From: Omphiscola glabra
Lineage: Eukaryota; Mollusca; Gastropoda; Lymnaeidae
NCBI GenBank assembly: GCA_964017045.1
Contig: OZ024810.1
Span: forward strand, 7,433,562-7,497,561
Direction: 5' to 3'
DNA length: 64,000 nucleotides
The notes under the pieces were generated by a model that was not told the DNA's origin, did not search any database, and worked only from the letters and a program-made list of their open reading frames with translations. Shown one piece after another: positions 56,742 through 64,000 of the stretch; within the stretch, counting starts at the first letter, position 1, and the number at the start of each line of letters is the position of its first letter. Both the position numbers and the translations under genes were made by a program.

Positions 56742-57655
56742 TTATATATGTATCGAAGAAGATTAATTATTTATTAAATTCATTCTGAGGCTAATCTTGT
56801 GCTGCATTGGGCAAAATTAATATATCGTATTAATCCCCCACCCCCACCAACAGAGTTTTTTTTAAAAAATCATCCACTGGATTGTAACCCCCTTACTTAC
56901 GTAAAAAGAATTTGTTTGCATTTAATATGCTTTGTTCTTATTTAGATGAGTGATAAGTGCATTAAAATGCTATTTGGCTACGTAGTTTTGCTACATTAAT
57001 TTAATTAAACGGCATATTCTTATTAAACATATTTTTAAATGTAGAGTTTTTACTAATTTATAAATTTCATAAAAGTTTATTTTTGGAATAAATAAAACGT
57101 TAAAACGTATGAAATGTTGAAAATTCAAAGCTAAATTTGTATTTAAGTTTAGCAATTTCAAAAGCATTCAATGCTATTTATTAATTTTACTCACTTTTAA
57201 GAAGGGGAATCATCAGTTTTGTCACGCTCTTTTATTAAATCAGAGAACTTTTAGCTTTGGCTAAATAGGCAATTCGCACTATGACGTCATTTGCGTGATT
57301 ATTTAGAACTAATTAATTTTAATTTTATTTCGCATTATTGAAAACGCACTAAAGGGCACACTAATAACAACTGTGATTACTGTGTAATTCTCTGATCATA
57401 TTTTTTCCATAACTTTCAAACGCATATAAAATGCTAAAGATAGTTCCTTAGTTGTTTCTTTAAATATATTTGTAATTTATAATAATAATATTTAAATTTT
57501 TACTAAAAGAAAATCGGAAACATTATATTTTTTGCGCATGTAAATTTATTTGATTTCCGTAAAATAATAGAAAACAACTATGAATGTTTTTAAGAGTCCG
57601 AACGTATCAAAATAATATCGGTTCTTAAGCGTTATGTCAGCATAGCTCATTCTTT
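56700..57655. repeat. ~1-kb dispersed repeat, copy 2
   Basis: Counterpart of 34596-35650, with the same landmark order and the same TGACGTCA site ('cactatgacgtcatttgcgt'). The left boundary overlaps the Gypsy fragment by about 40 bp, so that piece of coding sequence is part of both copies (the 'ccaagtaaaaatg' motif). Confidence 0.8.
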
Positions 57656-58044
57656 ATATATGCTTTGAACCGCAATTGGGTTGGTGACGTAAATATATAT
57701 TGTATATATGACGTAGTGTCTGGACTATCTTTAGCGTACGTGCATTTTCATTGGGCAATCAATGGTGACAACTTTGTATTGAAATAATATGCTTCCTCTT
57801 CAGAACTATAGCAAGCTGAGTTGTACATGTGTTGGATTCAGTATACAGCCTGATAGATGTGTCTCTGGATTAAAGTTTACATTGCTTATAGAAAAGAACT
57901 TTTGTTAATTTTGGTGTGATTACGACGTATGAATGTGTAAAAGAATTGAGTGAAAGAAACCTATCGAACAATGATTGTTGGTCCAAAAAAAAAAAAGGAT
58001 CCATATTTGATTGCTTTCTTTCATCAAATAGCATCATTCTTAGT
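57656..58044. other. Spacer, no gene seen
   Basis: Unique AT-rich sequence with an A-run near 57985. Confidence 0.5.
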
Positions 58045-58530
58045 TGGACGGAAGAAAATAGTAGAGGGTTTGAAATATAAATAAAAACAAAAACAAGTCA
58101 TGAACCATGTGGAAGCAGCAATCGTTCCTTATTCTTATTTCAACCCTTCTCTCGTCTCTCCACTTTCCCACCTCTCTACATCTTAACCCTTATCTCTCCA
58201 ATTTCCTACCTCTCCACCTCATCTGTCACCTCTCCACACCCAATCTCTCCGACTCTCCATCTCTTCAACCCCTGATCTCTACATATCTCTATTTCCCCAC
58301 CTTTTGTCCTCATCTCGCAATCTCCCCACCTCTCAATCTCACCACCTCTCAATATCCCCATCTCTAAGAATCTCAAACTCTCTTTTTTAAAATATTCAAG
58401 ACTAGATCCCTACCGACCTTAAGACCAACTCTTTCCAGCTCCATTACCCACCTCGTTGACATAAAAACATGTTTATTCATGACTTCTACACAACTGATGC
58501 ATAAATGTCTGCTCAAGAAAAGGATTCCAT
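58045..58530. repeat. Polypyrimidine dispersed repeat, copy 3
   Basis: Best-preserved copy: 'ttggacggaagaaaatag', A-rich stretch, 'gtggaagcagcaatcgttcc', (ctctccacct)-type tract, then 'catgtttattcatgacttc' and 'aactgatgcataaatgtctg'. Matches 8150-8620 and 49787-49980. Confidence 0.7.
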
Positions 58531-58559
58531 TTAAAGATGGGAATCGAACTCTCTTTTTG

Positions 58560-58985
58560 GACATTAGGGCTTGCTGCAAGAAAAAGTTAGGGCTCGCTAC
58601 CGATAAAGTTTGGGCTCGCTACAACTAATGTTAGACCTCACTACAAGTGAAGTTAGGGCTCGCTACCGATAAAAGTTGGGCTCGCTACAACTAAAGTTAG
58701 GGATCACTAAAACTAAAGTTAGGTCTTCCTACAACTAATTTTAGGGCTCGCTACAACTAAAGTTATGGCTCGCTACCCCTAAATAACTAATTTTAGGGCT
58801 TGCTACCACTAAAGATAGGGCTCGCTACAACTAAAGTTAGGTCTTCCTACAACTAATTTTAGGGCTCGCTACAACTAAAGTTATCGCTCGCTACCCCTAA
58901 ATAACTAATTTTAGGGCTTGCTACCACTAAAGATAGGGCTCGCTACAACTAAAGTTAGGGCTCGCTACATCTAAAGTTCAGCACG
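58560..58985. repeat. ~23-bp repeat ('gggctcgctacaactaaagt')
   Basis: About 18 degenerate units. A block of about 110 bp ('cctacaactaattttagggc' to 'aaagatagggctcgc') is itself duplicated, so there is higher-order structure. Confidence 0.93.
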
Positions 58986-59239
58986 TTCGGTAATTAGCGC
59001 ATTTTTAAATTAGATTGGTTTTTATTTAAATAAAATATTTATTACTTTTTTTTATAAAAATAAGCTTTTAAAATGAATTATATGGAACTGCACAAAGAAA
59101 GAAGAAACTAAATTTTATTTGGTACTCCGGAATTTATGTACCCATAAATTAAGGCGTGGTTGGCTAAAATTAATGTAAAAATTAGAAAAGCTTTAATTTT
59201 TTTTCTCCTTTTGGAAGAGACGATACGAAATGGCTACTC

Positions 59240-59590
59240 AACCTTGAATGCTCTCCGAGACTTTTCAACCTAGAAATACTCTCTGAGACTTTTCCTCCTA
59301 GAAATACTATCTGAGACTTTTCATCCTTGAATACTCTCTGAGACTTCCCAACCTAGAAATACTCTTTGAGACTTTTCATCCTAGAATACTCTCTGAGACT
59401 TCTGAACCTAGAAATATTTTCTAAATATTTCTCATCCTAGAATACTCTCTGAGACCTCTCAATCAAGAAATACTCTCCGAGACTTCTCATCCTAGAATGC
59501 TCTCTGAGACCTCTCAATCAAGAAATACTCTCCGAGACTTCTCATCCTAGAATGCTCTCTGAGACTTCTCATCCTAGAATGCTCTCTAAT
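59240..59590. repeat. ~25-bp repeat ('tagaatactctctgagactt')
   Basis: About 13 units of 24-28 bp with 'ctctgagacttctcatccta' and 'gagacctctcaatcaagaaa' variants. Confidence 0.93.
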
Positions 59591-59654
59591 AGTTCTCTTA
59601 CACAGTTATATGTGTATTTTTTAAATTCTTATTTTGTGTGTTTTGGAAGGATAC

Positions 59655-59995
59655 AATATACTGACACAGTGATATAAAGAATTTCGGCTCCACTGACACA
59701 GTGATATAAAGAGTCGGCTCCAATGACACAGTGATATAAAGAGTCGGCTCCACTGGCACAGTGATATAAAGAGTCGGCTCCACTGGCACAATGATATAAA
59801 GAGTCGGCTCCAATGACACAGTGATATAAAGAGTCGGCTCCACTGGCACAGTGATATAAAGAGTCGGCTCCACCGACACAGTGATATAAAGAGTCGGCTC
59901 CACTGGCACAGTGATATAAAGAGTCGGCTCCACTGACACAGTGATATAAAGAGTCGGCTCCACTAACACAGTGATATAAAGACTCGGCTCCAGTG
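59655..59995. repeat. 30-bp minisatellite
   Basis: About 11 units of 30 bp ('cacagtgatataaagagtcg', 'gctccactga'). The minus frame VEPTLYITVP is open because of the unit length. Confidence 0.97.
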
Positions 59996-60044
59996 TGTTA
60001 ATATGTCCAACATTAATACAAATCAAACCCATGTGCAAAACTGA

Positions 60045-60285
60045 GTTTTGGGGGGGGGGGTGGGGTGTGGTTAGGGCCCTGGGGGAGATGTGGTTAGGGC
60101 CCGGGGGGAGATGTGGTTAGGGCCCGGGGGAGATGTGATTAGGGCCCGGGGGAGATGTGGTTAGGGCCCAGGGGGAGATGTGGTTAGGGCCCGGGGGGAG
60201 ATGTGGTTAGGGCCCGGGGGAGATGTGGTTAGGGCCCGGGGGAGATGTGGTTAGGGCCCAGAGGGGAGATGTAGTTAGGGCTCTG
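60045..60285. repeat. G-rich 22-bp minisatellite with TTAGGG cores
   Basis: About 11 units of 21-24 bp: 'gggggagatgtggttagggc' + 'cc'. Each unit has three G runs of at least three, so the G-strand could form quadruplexes. It begins after a run of about ten G at 60051. Confidence 0.95.
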
Positions 60286-60529
60286 AGGTTGATTAAAAAA
60301 TATCAATTTGGTTTACAAAACTGTTTTGCAATTGGGTTTTCTAGTCCAGTGCGCTCTAAAAGGTGGTCCGTGGACTGTATGTCACTGGGCCACAAAACAT
60401 TAGTCATAAAAGTGGATGGAAAATTATATGCTTGAGTCGTGTTCAAAATAAATGTGAAAATGGAGCCAATGGGGACACACCGACAGCCAAAAAGAGACAC
60501 ACCCCTAAGCTGAAGAGACAACACACCAA

Positions 60530-60775
60530 CCGCCATAAAGTGAACACACCTAAAACCTTATGAACACCTATAATCTAAAAGGGACACATCTACAACCTAA
60601 AAGGGACCCACCTACAACCTAAATGGGACCCACCTACAACCTAAATGGGAATCACCCACAACACAAAGAGACACACCTACAACGTAAAGAGGACACACCT
60701 ACAATCTCAAGGCGACGCACCCACAATCTAAAGAGGACACACCCAAAACTTGAAAAGGACACACCTACCACCATA
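60530..60775. repeat. Degenerate ~23-27-bp repeat ('gggacacacctacaacctaa')
   Basis: About ten units with 'gacacacctacaa' and 'aaagagg' or 'aaaaggg'. A similar motif occurs near 51525-51580. Confidence 0.9.
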
Positions 60776-60824
60776 AATCTTCTATGTAAAAGTGAGTGGG
60801 AATTAGAATATCGCATTAAACCAG

Positions 60825-61030
60825 GGGTGTGAAACATGTGTGCGATTGTGAGCCTTGCGGGCGTAGTAATTGGGATTCTTATAAAAAGCCTTTCTTGTAT
60901 GCACATTTGGTCACATTTGGTCACATTTTGTTATCCACACGCCCATTGCTCGATATTACATGTTATAAAATATTTATACGAACAACTTTACTTTTATGGG
61001 TTGTTTAATTTATTCAAATATCAGGATTTA
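60825..61030. repeat. Dispersed repeat shared with 37995-38215, with hAT-like left end
   Basis: 'caggggtgtgaaacatgtgt' at the left resembles hAT termini. From 60863 the sequence 'gtaattgggattcttataaa' to 'gggttgtttaat' aligns with intron B of the nicotinamidase gene. No right terminus found. Confidence 0.5.
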
Positions 61031-61234
61031 TGGTTTTAGGCGATTTGTAACATTCGTAAAACATTGTCCGTTCTAAAAAGTCAGTGAAGATTCGTTCGGT
61101 TTAGTTCGTACACCGTCACGTTGAAGTTCGGGTTCTGTTCGATTTCCGTCTCTAGTTAAATTGTAAGCACGCGGTATATTTTACTTTTTTTATAAAGTAA
61201 AGAAACGAGACGAAGGGGAATTTAGAGAGAATTC

Positions 61235-61800
61235 ACTGTAGGTGGATGTGTGGATGAGTGATTTTGTGGGTGAGTGGTTGTGTGGGTGGTTGTGTGGGTG
61301 GGTGGTTGTGTGGGTGGTTGTGTGGGTGGGTGGCTGTGTGGGTGGTTGTGTGGGTGGGGGTTGTGTAAGTTTGGGATTGTGTGGGTGGATGGATGTATGG
61401 ATGTTTTGTTGTGTGTATGGATGGTTTTTTGGGTGGGTGGTTTTTTGTGTGGGTGGTTGTGTGGGTGGTTGGTTACGTGGGTCGATTGTTGAGTGAGTAG
61501 GTATTGGTGTTGGTTTGTTGTTTTGTGGGTTACTGGGTTTGTGGTTGTGTGGGAGAGTGGTTGTGGGTGGGTGGATCATAGTGTGGGTTGACGGTTGTGT
61601 TGATGTGCGGATGTATGTGTGGGTAGTTGTTTAGGTCAGTAAGTGTGTGGGCAGGTGATTTTGTGGGTGGGTGGTTGTGTCAGTGATTTGTTGTGTGGGT
61701 CAATGTTTGAGTTGGTGGGTAATGGTGTGGGTGGGGGTGGTTCTGAGAGTGGATAGTTGAGTGGGTGTGTGGTGCTGTAGATTAGTGGTTTATTGGGTGG
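61235..61800. repeat. 'gtgggtggttgt' low-complexity G/T tract
   Basis: Irregular G/T-rich repeats ('tgtgggtggttgtgtgggtg'), grading into the 12-bp array at 61801. Resumes at about 62340-62500 after a LINE tail, so the LINE inserted within or next to it. Confidence 0.92.
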
Positions 61801-62022
61801 GTTGCTGTGATGGTTGTTGTGATGGTTGTTGTGATGGTTGTTGTGATGGTTGTTGTGATGGTTGTTGTGATGGTTGTTGTGATGGTTGTTGTGATGGTTG
61901 TTGTGATGGTTGTTGTGATGGTTGTTGTGATGGTTGTTGTGATGGTTGTTGTGATGGTTGTTGTGATGGTTGTTGTGATGGTTGTTGTGATGGTTGTTGT
62001 GATGGTTGTTGTGATGGTTGTT
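61801..62022. repeat. 12-bp minisatellite (gatggttgttgt)n
   Basis: About 18 perfect units of 12 bp. All frames are open (CCDG, MVVV, NHHN, ITTT); these are artefacts. Confidence 0.98.
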
Positions 62023-62046
62023 GGTTGCGGGAATCGGTGGTTCATT

Positions 62047-62335
62047 GGATGGATTCAAAACTGCACTCAAAACATATCTCTTTACACTCTACTTTCCTGA
62101 CTGATTCCCCCTCTGACCGTCAAACGATGCTGCTGATTGCCGTCCATGGCTTCGCATGCAAATTGTTATGGAATGGTTGGGCGAATACACGTTTTTTTTT
62201 CATTTATTTATTTATTTTTTAATTAATGTAAGTTAATTTTTAAGTTCATGATTATTATTAAATTGTATGTACAGCGTGGTGAGCCCAGCCCTTGGCTGGG
62301 GTGCCACGCTATAGAAAACTATAAATAATAATAAT
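62047..62335 (+). repeat. LINE family A, 5'-truncated copy
   Basis: Begins 'gattcaaaactgcactcaaa' (reading FKTALKTYLFTLYFPD then stop), followed by the same 3' UTR as 19262-19563, 'gtacagcgtggtgagccc', 'gccacgctatagaaaact' and an (aat)n tail. Both copies are truncated at almost the same codon. Confidence 0.82.
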
Positions 62336-62339
62336 AATT

Positions 62340-62780
62340 AATGAGTGTGTTAGTTGTATTGAAGGTGGGTGGTTGTGTGGGTCGATGGTTGTGTGGCTGG
62401 GTGGCTGTGTGGATAGATGTTTGATTAGGTGGGTTATGGTGTGGGTTAGTGATAGTGAATGTGTTTGGTTGTTTTGGTGGGTGGTTGTGTGGGTAAGTAT
62501 TTTGAGTTTGATTAAAAATGGAGAATTTTGAAGCCAGTGCATAAAACTAAGTTTAAATAAAATAAAAAAATAGAATGTTCTCTGCTCACAAATTGCTGAA
62601 CATGATTATAGCAAACTTTCTTGTGTCAATGGTAGATGAGACTCGTAAACCTCGATTGGCGGTTCATCTGAGAAAAGGAAATCTCCATCTACAAACATAA
62701 ACTGCCTTTTACCTAAAAAAAACCCTATGCCTTGAGGCTACACAACTCCGCTGTCTTGTTGCTAAAAACACTCAATGCTT
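62340..62780. other. G/T-rich tract remnant and spacer
   Basis: Continuation of the G/T repeats to about 62500, then unique sequence to the 50-bp array. Confidence 0.6.
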
Positions 62781-63006
62781 TGTGAGAACAATCTAGGATC
62801 CATTTAAAGACAATTCTCCACATGTATGATTGTGAGAACAATCTAGGATCCATTTAAAGACAATTCTCCACATGTATGATTGTGAGAACAATCTAGGATC
62901 CATTTAAAGACAATTCTCCACATGTATGATTGTGAGAACAATCTAGGATCCATTTAAAGACAATTCTCCACATGTATGATTGTGAGAACAATCTAGGATC
63001 CATTTA
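62781..63006. repeat. 50-bp array, 4.5 identical units
   Basis: Four full 50-bp units plus 26 bases ('tgtgagaacaatctaggatc', 'catttaaagacaattctcca', 'catgtatgat') without a single difference by eye. It stops exactly where the homology block of paralog 3 begins ('catttaa' then 'catcgctattggctacg'). Confidence 0.97.
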
Positions 63007-63052
63007 ACATCGCTATTGGCTACGCTTTTGCTCCGGCCCAACTTCTTATCCC

Positions 63053-63111
<59 letters not shown>

Positions 63112-63994
63112 TCTCTCTCTCGTCAAGCCGATGGCCCAGGCTGATATCATCTGAGACATTCACAACGTAACATAAGTTACAGTGATCTAGCAATTACGCC
63201 GGGAAGCGGCCAATGAGCTGTTAGAAATGGACGGATATCGGGTCTGAATGTGACAGAAACAACACAGTGACAGATACAACACAGTAGCAGATGCAAAACA
63301 ATTTTGTTAGTGTTGTTCCTTGGTACACGCTCTATAATGTTATATTACAATACAACATAGTGGAATATACAAAATAGTGTTAAATACAACACATTCGCGA
63401 TACAACATTTGAGCATAAAAAACAAAGTGGCAGTTATAATAGGTTTTATTTTGTATTGTTTCTTAGAATCAACTCTATGACTGCCTAATATTACCAGCAC
63501 GTTGGTGTACAAAGATACTAGTTTTAGGTATCTTGGATTATTAAAACGGGTTTCTTCTTATACTTGTGACTATATGACGTAAGGACGTTCTGTGTTCAGC
63601 CTGATCTGAGTTTCTCCCTTTTCAGTCTTGACCCATGTCGTTCATCAACACGGTCTTTCTGGACTCCAATTCTATGAGATTACTGTGCATTTTTGTCTTA
63701 AGTATCATTCACAAGGGATTATAATACATCCCGCATAGGATCTACAATTAACGCGGGATTATATTTTCTTGTTTCAAGTCACAGTGTCGCGTTTCTGTGT
63801 GGAACTTAAGTTTTACAACCAAATATTGACATGACGTTTAGCGGTATACATCTTTGTTAACAAACGTTTCCTACCAACTGCTGTGAAGGTTGTTTATTTG
63901 GGAGCCAACTTTAAATAAAAAATAACAAGTTACCAACTTGTAAAGCAGTGATTGTGTATACACCAAATTGTAACTTAGTGATTGTATTTACACC
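63007..63994 (+). promoter_or_regulatory. Conserved upstream region of a third paralog
   Basis: Landmarks match copies 1 and 2: 'attggctacgcttttgct'; a long (ct)n tract (63057-63122) in place of the polypyrimidine tract; 'agaaatggacggatat' (TATA-like motif altered to TTAGAAAT); 'acaacacagtga' repeats; 'tttagcggtatacatc'. The final ~350 bp are nearly identical to copy 2. Confidence 0.7.
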
Positions 63995-64000
63995 ATGCGT
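63995..64000 (+). CDS. Predicted start of paralog 3 (cut by window edge)
   Basis: 'ccATGCGT' lies at the position of the first ATG in copies 1 (15977) and 2 (53204), after the same conserved 'gtgattgt' sequence. Only two codons are inside the window, so the call rests on upstream homology. Confidence 0.5.

Noticed and set aside
60825..61030. Complete hAT element
   Set aside because: A hAT-like left end is present, but no inverted right end or 8-bp duplication could be found.
61636..62222. Cysteine-rich (CCDG)n or His/Asn-rich frames
   Set aside because: 12-bp perfect tandem repeat, open in all frames.

Overview
The window is eukaryotic, intron-bearing, AT-rich and dominated by repeats; the best guess is a heterobranch or freshwater gastropod mollusc. 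Reasons: a spliced animal-type nicotinamidase gene, several 5'-truncated LINE copies with microsatellite tails, a very high minisatellite load, and three short hAT elements whose ends match the SPIN ('space invader') family. SPIN is known mainly from tetrapods, but also from a pond snail and a triatomine bug. No rRNA, convincing tRNA, CRISPR array or prokaryotic operon is visible.

Layout. 1-14.3 kb is almost entirely tandem arrays (50-, 21-, ~25-, 39- and 24-bp units) separated by short unique stretches. 14.7-17.6 kb carries paralog 1 of an unrecognised single-pass membrane protein family, with its upstream region. 17.6-31.5 kb is intergenic: minisatellites, LINE tails, a truncated SPIN element, a 179-bp hAT MITE with a perfect target duplication and a 2-kb array of 19-bp units. 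31.5-36.9 kb holds nested dispersed repeats: a 957-bp terminal-inverted-repeat element with a 55-aa ORF, a 156-bp inverted-repeat element inside a tetranucleotide microsatellite, and a 1-kb repeat that recurs near 57 kb. 36.96-45.5 kb is a complete or nearly complete seven-exon nicotinamidase gene on the + strand. Its introns contain two LINE remnants, a hAT element, two SPIN elements and several minisatellites. 46-52 kb is again minisatellites and LINE fragments, including a LINE whose 3' UTR has expanded into a 52-bp tandem array. 51.9-54.75 kb is paralog 2 of the membrane protein family. 54.8-63 kb holds a MITE, a Gypsy RNase H remnant and more arrays. 63.0-64.0 kb is the upstream region of a third paralog, whose ATG lies five bases before the right edge.

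Gene relationships. The three paralogous units share about 1 kb of upstream sequence (polypyrimidine tract, TATA-like motif, 'acaacacagtgg' repeats), so they look like an expanded local family. The nicotinamidase sits between copies 1 and 2 and is unrelated. It has D/K/C catalytic and D/H/H metal-ligand motifs, an in-frame signal-peptide-like segment upstream of the first Met, and a hydrophobic C-terminal tail, which together suggest an extracellular or GPI-anchored form. Most long open frames in the window are tandem arrays whose unit length is a multiple of three and are not genes. Exon joins, identities and element classes were worked out by eye, without searches.
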